Positions 1 to 8,296 of a stretch of 64,000 nucleotides of DNA are shown here, one piece after another; positions within the stretch are counted from its first letter, which is position 1; each line of letters begins with the position of its first letter. Origin of the DNA: an uncultured Aquabacterium sp. (GTDB lineage: Bacteria > Pseudomonadota > Gammaproteobacteria > Burkholderiales > Burkholderiaceae_C). The translations under genes and the position numbers were made by a program. The stretch covers positions 1 through 64,000 of the forward strand of contig NZ_CANBCC010000003.1 in assembly GCF_947366995.1 (NCBI RefSeq), given 5' to 3'. Under the pieces are notes generated by a model. That model ran no database searches, was not told the DNA's origin, and worked only from the letters and a program-made list of their open reading frames with translations.

Positions 1-34
1 GGTGAAGGCATTGTGCGCCCGGCGCGCCAGGGGC

Positions 35-814
35 TCACACCCCGGTGCCCCGCTTGACAAGCGGGAAATACCACGCATGCGGCAGGTGCTGCATCAGCTT
101 GAGCCACAGGGTGAAGCGGCGGGGGAAGTGGATCTCGTAGTGCCCGCGTTGCCAGCCCTGCACGATGGCCTCGGCGGCCTGCGCCGGCGTGAGCAGGGCC
201 GGCATCGTGAAGTCGTTGGCTGCGGTCATGGGGGTCTGCACGAAGCCGGGATTGACGACGGACACGCCGATGCCGAGCGGCGCCAGGTCGAGGTAGAGTA
301 CATCGGCCAGGTTGTGCAGCGCCGCCTTGGTCGGCCCGTAGGCCAGCGCCTTGGGCAGACCACGGTAGCCTGCCACGCTGGCCACGAGGCTGAGGTGGCC
401 GCCGCCCTGCGCACGCAGCGTAGGCAAGACCGCCGACACCAGACGCAGCGCCCCCTCGTAATTCACCTGCAGGTGGCGCAAGGCCTCGTCAAGATCGAAG
501 TCCTCGGCGCGCATGGGCTGGTAGTGGCCGGCACAGTAAGCGACAAGGTCGAGCCGGCCAGAAGGCGACCACGCCATCAGCCGATCATGGGCGGCCTGCA
601 GCGCGCCGGGCTCGGTCGCATCCACCGACAGTGCGAGGCTGCCCGGGTGGGCCCGGGCAAAAGCATCGAGCGCCGCCGTCTGCCGCCCCGACACCGCCAC
701 CCGCGCGCCCAGCGCATGCAGCCGGGCGGCGGTGGCCTGGCCGATGCCACTGGACGCGCCCACCAGCCAGACGGTGCGGCCCTGCCAGTCGGTCACGGGG
801 GGGTTGAGCGCCAT
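35..814 (-). CDS. SDR family NAD(P)-dependent oxidoreductase
   Basis: A classical short-chain dehydrogenase/reductase of 259 residues, which is full length for the family. The cofactor loop GASSGIGQ lies at residues 19-26. The catalytic pair is Y159 and K163 (YGPTK), with the serine at S142 or S146. The usual NNAG is altered to YCAG (93-96). It is the last gene visible in a leftward operon with a DUF3833 lipoprotein, an MFS carrier, a Cfa-like methyltransferase, DUF1365 and an FAD oxidase. The same set co-occurs in light- or singlet-oxygen-induced clusters of other Proteobacteria. The substrate cannot be read from sequence; a lipid-derived alcohol or ketone is an inference from context. Confidence 0.9.
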   Translation of the reverse strand: MALNPPVTDWQGRTVWLVGASSGIGQATAARLHALGARVAVSGRQTAALDAFARAHPGSLALSVDATEPGALQAAHDRLMAWSPSGRLDLVAYCAGHYQPMRAEDFDLDEALRHLQVNYEGALRLVSAVLPTLRAQGGGHLSLVASVAGYRGLPKALAYGPTKAALHNLADVLYLDLAPLGIGVSVVNPGFVQTPMTAANDFTMPALLTPAQAAEAIVQGWQRGHYEIHFPRRFTLWLKLMQHLPHAWYFPLVKRGTGV

Positions 815-835
815 GCGAACAGCTCCTGCGAGGCG

Positions 836-1432
836 TCAGGGTTTGTGGAAAGACAGCGTGACCTCGCCCAGCGTGATGCCGAACTTGCTCATCACCGCCT
901 TGTTGAGCATCACGTGCTCGTCCATGAGGTACATCCAGTCGTCGAACTGCACGTGGTAGATGCGGCCGTCGACCGGCAGCGCCAGCGTGTAGCGCCAGTT
1001 CAGCGCATTGCCGGCCGATTGCCCCATGGCCTGGCCGACCACATCGTCGGCCTCGCCCTGCCAGCGGCCCTGTCCCAGGTCCGTCAGGCGCCAGACACGG
1101 CGCTGCGTGGTGCCGTCGCTGTAGACAAAGTCTTCTTCGAGCACGCCATGCGCGCCGCCCCAGCGGCCTACGAGCTTCACCGTGAAACGCTTGACGACGC
1201 GGCCCGAGCGGTCGGTGAAGACGCCATGCGCAGTCAGCGGGCCATTGAAGTAGCTGCGCAGATCGAGCACCGGCTCTTCGGTGGCGTAGTCGGACGGCGC
1301 CGGGGCGGAGGCACAGCCGGCCAGACCACCGATCAGCGCCAGGCCACCGGCCCCGATGGCGGACAGCATGCGGCGGCGCCCCGGCGAGGGGGGGAGGGCC
1401 TGGGCGAAATCGGGCAGAGGATGAGGTTTCAT
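836..1432 (-). CDS. DUF3833 family lipoprotein
   Basis: A 198-residue protein with an arginine-rich N-terminus (PGRRRM), a hydrophobic stretch and a lipobox LAGC whose cysteine is residue 40, so it should be a lipid-anchored envelope protein. The rest matches the DUF3833 family, which has no assigned reaction but recurs beside cfa, DUF1365 and FAD-oxidase genes. An in-frame GTG 12 bases upstream would add four residues. I chose the ATG because neither start has a clear ribosome site and the ATG gives the usual N-terminus. It lies 21 bases from the SDR gene and 39 bases after the MFS gene, in the same operon. Confidence 0.8.
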   Translation of the reverse strand: MKPHPLPDFAQALPPSPGRRRMLSAIGAGGLALIGGLAGCASAPAPSDYATEEPVLDLRSYFNGPLTAHGVFTDRSGRVVKRFTVKLVGRWGGAHGVLEEDFVYSDGTTQRRVWRLTDLGQGRWQGEADDVVGQAMGQSAGNALNWRYTLALPVDGRIYHVQFDDWMYLMDEHVMLNKAVMSKFGITLGEVTLSFHKP

Positions 1433-1471
1433 GGTGTCCACCACAGCAGGTTGAATCAGGCAACGGGACGC

Positions 1472-2734
1472 TCAGGCCAGCGTCGGGTGGTGCCGCCAGC
1501 GCCAGCACAGGGCCAGCGCCACGAGCTTGAACAGACAGGGCAGGCCGCCATAGACCAGCCCCAGGGCCAGCAGTGCCTCGGGGTCGCGCGCGCCGGGCGT
1601 GTAGCCCAGGGCCTGCAGCAGGGGTAAGGCCAGGCCGGCGGCCAGGGCCAGGTTGAGCTTGGTGGCCCACAGCCACCAGCCGGCAAAGGCCCCCTCGGCC
1701 TGGCCAGCCTGGCCTGCGCGCTGCACCACGCCGGTCAGCAGCGTGCCAGGCGCCGTGAGATCGGCCCCCAGCGCCCAGCCTGCCGCCACACACACCAGCA
1801 GGTAGCCGGTGGTGTCGCCGGCGCCCAGCGCGTTCACGCATGCAAAGGCCGCGGTGGCCAGCGCCATGCCCAGGGCCCAGCTGCGCATCGGCCCCAGCCG
1901 GGCCAGCACGCGCAGCCACCAGGGCACGCTGAGTGCGCCCACCAGGAAGTAAGCACCCAGACACAGCGGCGCCCAGGCAGGGGCCTGCAGGCGGTCGTGG
2001 ATGAAGAACAGCACCAGTGTGGCCGGCACGGCGCTCGCAATGCCGTTGACCAGGAACAGCGCGATCAGCCGCCGGAACCCGGCAAAGCGCCACGGTCGCC
2101 ACAGCGTGCTGGCCGGCAGGGTGGCATGGGCGTCGCCGGTGTGCGCCACCGGGGTCGGCCCGCGCCACAGCGCGAGCAGGCCGATGGCCAGCGTGCAGGC
2201 CAGTGCCACGGCCGTCCAGCCCGGGCCGGCCTGCGTGGCCAGCACGTTGGCGAGCAGCACACCGGCCAGCCCGAAGCCTTCACGCCATGCCACCAACCGC
2301 GCCCGCTGCACCGGCACGCCACCCAACCGCGTGCCCCAAGCCAGATGCGCCACGCTGGCCAGGCTGTAGGCGCCAAACGTGACCAGCAGCGCGACAGCAC
2401 ACCAGCCCAGCAGCGCTCCCTGCCCCCGCACCGGCGGAAAGAACAGCGCCACAAAAGCGAGCACCAGCACGGCGGCGCTCGCCAGCACGGCACCGCGGGC
2501 GCGCGCGGGGCGGCGCAGCAGCCGGTCCACCCACCCACCCAGCCAGGGGTCGATCAAGGCGTCGCCCAGGCGGGTCAGCAACAGGATGGCGCCCAGCAGG
2601 CTCAGGGGCACGCCCAGCGTCTGCCCGTAATGCTGCGGCAGCACCACGTACAGCGGCACCGCCACGAACGCAAGCGGCAGGCCCAGCAGGCCATAGCGCG
2701 CGCTGGCGGCGTGGGGCAGCGGCGTGTCGCTCAT
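1472..2734 (-). CDS. MFS transporter, GPH/MelB-like
   Basis: A 420-residue, highly hydrophobic protein with about twelve predicted membrane helices. Early in the protein it carries RLGDALIDPWLGG, the pattern of the glycoside-pentoside-hexuronide:cation symporter branch of the major facilitator superfamily. The reading frame stays open upstream into the methyltransferase gene, but that stretch is low-complexity antisense sequence. The ATG 10 bases after the cfa-like stop is the credible start (MSDTPL). Carriers of this branch recur in DUF1365/cfa clusters, where their cargo is unknown. Transport of a lipid precursor or pigment is inference only. Confidence 0.85.
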   Translation of the reverse strand: MSDTPLPHAASARYGLLGLPLAFVAVPLYVVLPQHYGQTLGVPLSLLGAILLLTRLGDALIDPWLGGWVDRLLRRPARARGAVLASAAVLVLAFVALFFPPVRGQGALLGWCAVALLVTFGAYSLASVAHLAWGTRLGGVPVQRARLVAWREGFGLAGVLLANVLATQAGPGWTAVALACTLAIGLLALWRGPTPVAHTGDAHATLPASTLWRPWRFAGFRRLIALFLVNGIASAVPATLVLFFIHDRLQAPAWAPLCLGAYFLVGALSVPWWLRVLARLGPMRSWALGMALATAAFACVNALGAGDTTGYLLVCVAAGWALGADLTAPGTLLTGVVQRAGQAGQAEGAFAGWWLWATKLNLALAAGLALPLLQALGYTPGARDPEALLALGLVYGGLPCLFKLVALALCWRWRHHPTLA

Positions 2735-2744
2735 GTCGCGCGCG

Positions 2745-4028
2745 TCAACCCGGCTTGCGCAGCGTGTACTGCACGACGTCGGTGTTGCCCATGTCGAAGG
2801 CGGCTTCGCAGTAGGCCAGGTAGAACTCCCAGATGCGCTGGAAGCGCTCGTCGAAGCCCAGGCGCTGCACCTGCTGGATGTGGCGGTGGAACTCGGCGCG
2901 CCAGCGACGCAGCGTCTCGGCGTAGTCCGGCCCGAAGGCCAGGCTGTTGACCACCTCCAGCCCGGCGCGCGCCGCCTCGGCACGGAAGGCCGCGTCGCTC
3001 GGCAACATGCCCCCCGGGAAGATGTACTGCTGGATGAAGTCGGTCGACTTCACATAGCGGTCGAACAGGTCATCGCGGATGGTGATGGTCTGCAAGCAGG
3101 CGCGCCCACCGGGCTTCAGGCAGCGGTTCAACGTCTGGAAGTAGCTGCCCCAGTACTCCTTGCCCACGGCCTCGAACATCTCGATGGAGACGACGGCGTC
3201 GAAGGGCTCGTCGGCGATGTCGCGGTAGTCCTGCAGCCGCAGGTCGGCCCAGGCCGCCAGTCCGGCGCCCGCCATGCGGTCGCGGGCCCATTGCAGTTGC
3301 TCGGTCGACAGCGTCACCCCGGTGACGTGCGCGCCGCATTCGCGCACGGCGATCTCCGCCAGGCCGCCCCAGCCGCAGCCGATTTCCAGCACGCGCTGGC
3401 CGCCCCCCTCGGCGCACACCCCCGCTTCGCGCAGCGCCCGCCGCACCTTGGCATGCTGCGCGTCGGCCATGGGCTGGTCGAGGTTGCCCTCGAACCAGGC
3501 GCTCGAGTAGCTCATCGTGTGATCCAGCCACAGCCGGTAGAAGGCGTTGCCCAGATCGTAATGCGCGTGGATGTTGCGCCGGCTGTTGGCCCGCGTGTTG
3601 CGGTTGAGCAAGTGACGGATGCGGTAGGCCAGCCGCCCCCACCAGCGCCCGTAGACGGCCGACTCGATCTGCTCGCGGTTGGCAATCAGCACCTTGAGCA
3701 GCGCGGTCAGGTCGGGCGTGGTCCAGTCGCCGGCGATGTAGCCTTCGGCAAAGCCGATGTCACCGGATTTGAGCGCGGCCGAGCACATCGACCAGTTGTG
3801 CAGCCGCAGGCCGGCACGCAACCCGTCGGCACCTGCGCGGGCCTCGCCGAAATGGGCGGTGCTGCCGTCCGGCCATTGGACGTCGAGCACGCCGACGTGC
3901 ATGCGCTTCAGCAGGCGCCACACCATGCGCGCCGCCTGCGGGGCATCGGCCGGCAGGTCGTGCGCGGCGCGGAGGGGCGTCGCAGGCTCGGTCGACGCAG
4001 AAGAAGCCAGGAGGGTGCTGCGGTTCAT
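2745..4028 (-). CDS. Cfa-like SAM-dependent fatty acid methyltransferase
   Basis: A 427-residue member of the cyclopropane-fatty-acyl-phospholipid synthase family. The SAM-binding motif VLEIGCGWGG is at 213-222, HYDLGN at 156-161 and YIFPGG at 335-340. Two residues known to bind the catalytic bicarbonate in E. coli Cfa differ: the cysteine of its YSCAYW is a serine here (YSSAW, S176), and the histidine of its LHTIG is a glutamine (LQTIT, Q313). This leaves open whether the product is a cyclopropane or a methylated fatty acid, as made by the Rhodobacter Ufa enzymes. Its start overlaps the DUF1365 stop by four bases (ATGA), indicating translational coupling. Confidence 0.88.
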   Translation of the reverse strand: MNRSTLLASSASTEPATPLRAAHDLPADAPQAARMVWRLLKRMHVGVLDVQWPDGSTAHFGEARAGADGLRAGLRLHNWSMCSAALKSGDIGFAEGYIAGDWTTPDLTALLKVLIANREQIESAVYGRWWGRLAYRIRHLLNRNTRANSRRNIHAHYDLGNAFYRLWLDHTMSYSSAWFEGNLDQPMADAQHAKVRRALREAGVCAEGGGQRVLEIGCGWGGLAEIAVRECGAHVTGVTLSTEQLQWARDRMAGAGLAAWADLRLQDYRDIADEPFDAVVSIEMFEAVGKEYWGSYFQTLNRCLKPGGRACLQTITIRDDLFDRYVKSTDFIQQYIFPGGMLPSDAAFRAEAARAGLEVVNSLAFGPDYAETLRRWRAEFHRHIQQVQRLGFDERFQRIWEFYLAYCEAAFDMGNTDVVQYTLRKPG

Positions 4029-4855
4029 GGTGTGCGCGGTCCTTGAGGGCTCGGTGCCGGGCTGCCCGTGACGAAGTCGGCGGGCGGATGTGGGGGTTTG
4101 GTGTGAAAGGGCACGCGCTTGAGCCACAGCTGCAAGGCCTGCCAGTGGATGCGGGCCACGACACCCCAGGTCATCAGCGGCCAGCGCCAGATCGCACGGC
4201 GCACCGCCCGGGGCGTGAGGGGCTCGAGCGCCCCGCTGAGCGCGGTCTCGATCAGCGGGCCGTGTGCGTCGTCGTGGTCCACGCGGGCCACGACCCGGTT
4301 GCCCGTGCGCAGGAAGCGAAAGCGGTACCGCCCGCCCAGCGCGCAGAACGGCGATACGTGGAAGACCTTGGCCGCCCGCTGCTCCCGTCCCCACCCGAGC
4401 GACGGCCCCTGCAGGAGGTAGCAATGGCGCTCGCCAAAGGTGTTGTTGACCTCGGCGACGATGGCGTGGAGGGCGCCGTCGGCCCGGTGCACGTACCAGA
4501 AGCTCACGGGCTTGAAGGCATAGCCCAGCACACGGGGGTAGGTCTGGAGCCAGACTTCGCCGCGCGTCAGCGTTTCATCCCAGGCGCCCGCCTCGCGCAG
4601 CAAGCCGTCCAGCCAGGCCAGTGCGTCGGGCCCGCCCGCGCCGTGGTCGGCATCGTGAAAGCTCAACCAGCCGCGCGCATTGCGTCGCACGGCGTCCACG
4701 GGTTGCCTGGCCAGCGCCCGCAGCGGCAGCATCCAGAAGTAGCTCGGGTAGGCGAAGGCGTGCCGCGCCGGCCGAAGCCGTGTGTGGCGCACCTGGCCAA
4801 AGCCGATCAGCGGGCGCACCAGCCCGACGAGATCGGCGGCTTGCGCGAGGCTCAT
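4025..4855 (-). CDS. DUF1365 domain-containing protein
   Basis: A 276-residue protein of the DUF1365 family, starting MSLAQAAD. DUF1365 proteins are almost always encoded between an FAD amine-oxidase-like gene and a cfa-like gene, as here. Homologues in Rhodobacter belong to the singlet-oxygen (RpoE/ChrR) response and are implicated in unusual membrane fatty acids. A GTG nine bases upstream is in frame, but the ATG overlaps the preceding stop as ATGA, so I prefer it. The gene overlaps its neighbours by four bases on both sides. No catalytic motif can be assigned. Confidence 0.88.
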   Translation of the reverse strand: MSLAQAADLVGLVRPLIGFGQVRHTRLRPARHAFAYPSYFWMLPLRALARQPVDAVRRNARGWLSFHDADHGAGGPDALAWLDGLLREAGAWDETLTRGEVWLQTYPRVLGYAFKPVSFWYVHRADGALHAIVAEVNNTFGERHCYLLQGPSLGWGREQRAAKVFHVSPFCALGGRYRFRFLRTGNRVVARVDHDDAHGPLIETALSGALEPLTPRAVRRAIWRWPLMTWGVVARIHWQALQLWLKRVPFHTKPPHPPADFVTGSPAPSPQGPRTP

Positions 4856-6222
4856 GCCGCGCACTCCTGGCTCGCCCGCGCCGGGCCTGCGGAGACGCCC
4901 TCGCGGGACAGCAGGCCGTCGGCCACCGACAGGCCCGACTTGAGGCCGTCCTCATGGAAGCCGTAGCCCGTCCACGCGCCGGCAAACCACAGGCTGCGGC
5001 GGCCCTGGATGCCGGGCAGCGCCTGCTGGGCATCGATCGCGGCCTGGTCGAAGACCGGGTGGGCGTAATCGAACTCGGCCAGCACCTGGGCCGGATCCGG
5101 CTCACGCAGCGGATTCAGCGAGACCACCACCGGCCGGGCCCAGGGCAGCGGTTGCAGGCGGTTGATCAGGTAGTGCAGGCACACGCCGCGGTCTTCCTCG
5201 GTGGGCGTGGGCGCGCGCTCGTAGTTCCAGGCAGCCCAGGCCTTGGGGCGACGCGGCAGCAGCGCGGTGTCGGTGTGCAGGACCGCGCGGTTGCGGTGGT
5301 AGCCGATGGCGCCCAGCACGTTGCGCTCAGGGTCGGTGGCCCCCGCGCCCAGCAAGGTCAGCGCCTGATCGGAGTGACAGGCGAAGACGACCTCGTCAAA
5401 GCGCTCGCCGCCGGCGGCGGTGTGCACCATCACGCCGGCCTCGCCGTGTTCGCCCAGCACCTGGACGCGCTCGACCGGCGTGGCCAGCCGCGCGTCGGCC
5501 AGGCCGTCGAGAACGCGGCGCACATACTGACGCGAGCCCCCGGCCACGGTGTACCACTGCGGTCGGTTTGCCACCTGCAGCAGACCATGGTTGTGACAGA
5601 AGCGGATCAGCGTGGCGATCGGGAACTGCATCATCTGATGCACCGGGCAAGACCAGATGCAGGCCACCATGGGCAGCAGGTAGCCTTCGCGGAAGGACGC
5701 GCTGAAGCCGTGTTCGTCCAGGAAGGCGCCGATCGGCTGACGCAGCGCGGCTTCACTGCCACGCTGGGCCAGTTCAGTGGTGAGCCGGTTGAAGCGCAGC
5801 AGGTCGGACAGCATGCGCCAGAACGCCGGGGACACCAGGTTGCGCCGCTGGGCGAACACCGTGTTCAGCGAGGAGCCGCACCATTCCAGGCCGGCACGCA
5901 GCCCGGCCAGCCCCTGAACCTGGTCGGGGATCTGCACGGAGAACGACATGTCGGACGCGGCGGTGGCCACGCGCAGTTCCTTGAACAACGCGATGAGCTG
6001 CGGATAGGTGCGCTCGTTGAAGACCAGAAAGCCCGTGTCCACCCCATGGGTGACGGGACGCCCGCTGGCGTCAGGCAAGGTCACATCGACCGTGTTGGCA
6101 TGACCGCCAAAATGGCGTCCTGCCTCGAACAGCGTCACGTGGCGGGCGCCAGATGCCTGGCTCAGCCGGTGCGCGGCACCCAGGCCGGCAATGCCGGCGC
6201 CGATGATGGCGATGCGTTTCAT
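4852..6222 (-). CDS. FAD-dependent amine oxidase family oxidoreductase
   Basis: A 456-residue flavoprotein beginning MKRIAIIGAG, with the dinucleotide-binding motif GAGIAGLGAA at residues 8-17 and the downstream FEAGRHFGGHAN stretch typical of the amine-oxidase/desaturase-like branch. It is the first gene of the lipid operon. AGAGGA lies about 10 bases before the ATG, and a promoter region with a strong dyad lies upstream (6265-6297). Family members beside DUF1365 and cfa are thought to oxidise or desaturate acyl chains, but the reaction here is not established. Confidence 0.88.
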   Translation of the reverse strand: MKRIAIIGAGIAGLGAAHRLSQASGARHVTLFEAGRHFGGHANTVDVTLPDASGRPVTHGVDTGFLVFNERTYPQLIALFKELRVATAASDMSFSVQIPDQVQGLAGLRAGLEWCGSSLNTVFAQRRNLVSPAFWRMLSDLLRFNRLTTELAQRGSEAALRQPIGAFLDEHGFSASFREGYLLPMVACIWSCPVHQMMQFPIATLIRFCHNHGLLQVANRPQWYTVAGGSRQYVRRVLDGLADARLATPVERVQVLGEHGEAGVMVHTAAGGERFDEVVFACHSDQALTLLGAGATDPERNVLGAIGYHRNRAVLHTDTALLPRRPKAWAAWNYERAPTPTEEDRGVCLHYLINRLQPLPWARPVVVSLNPLREPDPAQVLAEFDYAHPVFDQAAIDAQQALPGIQGRRSLWFAGAWTGYGFHEDGLKSGLSVADGLLSREGVSAGPARASQECAA

Positions 6223-6264
6223 GGGTGGGGTCCTCTGGGCCGACCGGCAGGGCTGCCGATTAAA

Positions 6265-6297
6265 TTACTGTTCGGTCATATCATAACCGAACGGTAA
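6265..6297. promoter_or_regulatory. Dyad operator candidate upstream of the lipid operon
   Basis: Two 12-base arms, TTACTGTTCGGT (6265-6276) and ACCGAACGGTAA (6286-6297), pair at 11 of 12 positions around a 9-base spacer. On the minus strand the spacer holds TATGAT (6285-6280), a good -10 element, about 60 bases before the FAD-oxidase start. A regulator bound here would cover the promoter. The nearby LitR/CarH-type protein is the natural candidate; that link is inferred. Confidence 0.6.
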
Positions 6298-6335
6298 CAG
6301 ATGCGCCACGGGTGGCGCTGGAATAGCAGGTTTCT

Positions 6336-6932
6336 TCAGCGAGCCTGGCTCAGCAGACGCTCGATGTCCTGGACAAACTCCTTGTCGTCCGGCGAAGTCA
6401 TGCTGCTGTAAGCACTCACCGAGCGCCCATCCCGGGCGATGAGGTACTTGTAGAAGTTCCACTTAGGCGAGGTACCGCTGAGCGCGGTCAATTCCTTGTG
6501 CAACGGGTTCGCCGCACTGCCCCGGACGCTGCTTTTCGCAAACATCGGGAACTTCACGCCGTAGGTGTTGTTGCAGAACTCGGCGATCTCCTTCGCCGCG
6601 CCAGGTTCCTGGTTGCCGAAGTCGTTCGACGGGAACCCGAGCACCACCAGGCCTCGGTCCTTGTAACGGCTGTACAGCGCCTCCAGGCCGGCGTACTGCT
6701 TCGTGAAGCCGCAGTAGCTCGCGGTGTTGACCACCAGGACGACGCGACCGCTGTACTGACACAGCGACTGCGGCTTCTCGTCCTGCAGGCGGGGAAAGGT
6801 CTTGTCCAGCAACGCCGGGCAGGCCGCCGGACTGGACGCTGGCACGGGCGGCGGCGCGGCGAGCGCAGACAGGGAAGCCGACAGGCACGCGGCCGTCACG
6901 AGCATGAACCGCTTGAGGGCGTGTGGCTTCAT
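6336..6932 (-). CDS. Exported glutathione peroxidase (cysteine type)
   Basis: A 198-residue glutathione-peroxidase-family thiol peroxidase with an N-terminal signal peptide (cleavage near ALAA, residue 26). The peroxidatic cysteine is C74 in NTASYCGFT. GFPSNDFGNQEPG and the WNF element (PKWNFYKYL) complete the active site. Bacterial members usually use thioredoxin-like reductants rather than glutathione. Export suggests it reduces lipid or other peroxides in the periplasm. It points the same way as the lipid operon and is divergent from the LitR-like gene, so it plausibly belongs to one photo-oxidative stress response. AGGA lies about 10 bases before the ATG. Confidence 0.92.
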   Translation of the reverse strand: MKPHALKRFMLVTAACLSASLSALAAPPPVPASSPAACPALLDKTFPRLQDEKPQSLCQYSGRVVLVVNTASYCGFTKQYAGLEALYSRYKDRGLVVLGFPSNDFGNQEPGAAKEIAEFCNNTYGVKFPMFAKSSVRGSAANPLHKELTALSGTSPKWNFYKYLIARDGRSVSAYSSMTSPDDKEFVQDIERLLSQAR

Positions 6933-6950
6933 CTTGTCATCCTTTTTGTC

Positions 6951-6979
6951 TTGGTCAAAACGCCGGTTGGACCTATATT
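6951..6979 (+). promoter_or_regulatory. Candidate promoter of the LitR-like gene
   Basis: TTGGTC (6951-6956), a 17-base spacer and TATATT (6974-6979) on the plus strand, about 125 bases before the regulator start. Its -10 overlaps the -10 of the opposing promoter proposed for the peroxidase gene. Confidence 0.4.
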
Positions 6980-7003
6980 AGCGACTCGACCAGTGTTCGG
7001 CAA
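6975..7003 (-). promoter_or_regulatory. Candidate promoter of the glutathione peroxidase gene
   Basis: On the minus strand, TTGCCG (7003-6998), a 17-base spacer and TAATAT (6980-6975), about 43 bases before the peroxidase ATG. The -35 region overlaps TGTTCGG, the core also present in the dyad at 6265-6297, so one regulator could act on both. Confidence 0.45.
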
Positions 7004-7103
7004 TGGCGCGTCCAGTGCGCCGTGACCCTGCACACGGTTTGTCCAGTCTTGTCGAGTCAGGGGCTGATACGCGGGCCCCGCCGTTCCGGATGCAGCCACC
7101 AGC

Positions 7104-8132
7104 ATGAACCCGCCCCTGATGATGTCGATCGCCGCCGTCGAACGCGACACCGGCCTGAGCAAGGACACCTTGCGAATCTGGGAGCGCCGCTACGGTTTCC
7201 CGAATCCGGCGCGGGATCGCCAGGGCGAACGCTGCTACCCCGTCGAACAAGTGGAGCGCCTGCGCCTGATCAAGCGGCTGCTGGACGTGGGACACCGCCC
7301 GGGCCGCATCGTGCAGTTGCCCACCGACGACCTGCAGACACTGGCCGATCGCAGCGCCGACGCACAGGGCCTGGGCCGCATGTCGCCTGCTGGACGCTCG
7401 CGCCTGGAAACCGCGCCGACCTGGGCGCCCGGTGCCATCGTCAGCATGCCCGCCCATGCCGACGAGACCTGGGTCGGCCCTTGCCTCGCGTTGATCGATC
7501 AGCACGATCACCATGGGCTGCACCGCCATCTGCGGCATGCAGTGGCTTCGCTGGGTCTGCTGTCCTTCGTCACCGCGGTGGCCACGCCGCTGCTGGCCCT
7601 CGTGGGCGATGGCTGGCTGCGCGGGCGCTTTCAGATCGCGCAGGAGCATTGGGTGAGTCAGCTCGTGCAGCAAGTGCTGCAGGGCGGACTGTCGACCCTG
7701 CCCGAGCCCCTGCCCCAGCAGGCGCCCCGCGTGCTGCTGACCACCTTGCCGGGCGAGCCCCACGCGCTCGGGGTGCTGACGGTCGAAGTGGCACTGGCCG
7801 TCTGGCAGGCGCAGCCCATCAACCTGGGCGCCCAGACCCCGCTGTGGGATCTGGTGCATGCGTGCGCCGCACACCGCGCCGACGTGGTCTCACTGGGCTT
7901 CAGCAGCGCCGCCCCCGCCACGCTCATCCAGGACCTGCTGCCCGAACTGCGCGCCAAGCTGCCCGCCTCGGTGGCGGTGTGGGTCGGTGGACGGCACCCC
8001 ATGCTGGCGCGGCGCCCCGTGCCCGGCGTCACCGTGCTCGGCGACCTGTCAGCGTTGCAGGAGGCCCTGCTGCGGTGGCGCCAGGGGCGGCTGGCCCCGG
8101 CGCGGGCAGTGCCCTCCCCTGAAGGCGACTGA
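7104..8132 (+). CDS. LitR/CarH-type MerR regulator, predicted B12 photoreceptor
   Basis: A 342-residue regulator with an N-terminal MerR helix-turn-helix (residues about 8-75; SKDTLRIWERRYGFP) and a C-terminal B12-binding region. The key CarH residues are present: the W-x9-EH motif as W171, E181 and H182; the ExHxxG loop as E218, H220 and G223, with H220 the expected cobalt ligand; S263 in VSLGF; and GG at 295-296. In CarH, adenosylcobalamin holds a repressor tetramer in the dark and light breaks it. The gene is divergent from glutathione peroxidase and the lipid operon, its likely targets. Alternative ATGs exist at 7119 and 7122, none with a good ribosome site. Confidence 0.85.
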   Translation: MNPPLMMSIAAVERDTGLSKDTLRIWERRYGFPNPARDRQGERCYPVEQVERLRLIKRLLDVGHRPGRIVQLPTDDLQTLADRSADAQGLGRMSPAGRSRLETAPTWAPGAIVSMPAHADETWVGPCLALIDQHDHHGLHRHLRHAVASLGLLSFVTAVATPLLALVGDGWLRGRFQIAQEHWVSQLVQQVLQGGLSTLPEPLPQQAPRVLLTTLPGEPHALGVLTVEVALAVWQAQPINLGAQTPLWDLVHACAAHRADVVSLGFSSAAPATLIQDLLPELRAKLPASVAVWVGGRHPMLARRPVPGVTVLGDLSALQEALLRWRQGRLAPARAVPSPEGD

Positions 8133-8140
8133 CATGAAAA

Positions 8141-8169
8141 TGCCTGCCGCGGGCAAGCCGGGGCAGGCA
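8141..8169. terminator. Hairpin between convergent genes
   Basis: TGCCTGCC (8141-8148) and GGCAGGCA (8162-8169) form a perfect 8-bp stem with a 13-base loop, just after the LitR-like stop and ahead of the convergent PEP-CTERM gene. No T-run follows, so it is only a weak terminator candidate. Confidence 0.4.
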
Positions 8170-8296
8170 AGGCGATGCCCTCGGCGCGCTCACCTGCGGG
8201 CAGGCGAGGCGTCGTGCATCGGGTCGGACGCGTGCGGCGGCCTCAGGGTCGCCGGGACGTCACAGGCTGTTGTTCTGATGCGCCGCAGGGCGCGGA

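Noticed and set aside
2735-2983. N-terminal extension of the MFS gene into the cfa-like gene
   Set aside because: The added residues are serine/arginine-rich and antisense-like. The ATG at 2734 gives the normal family start.
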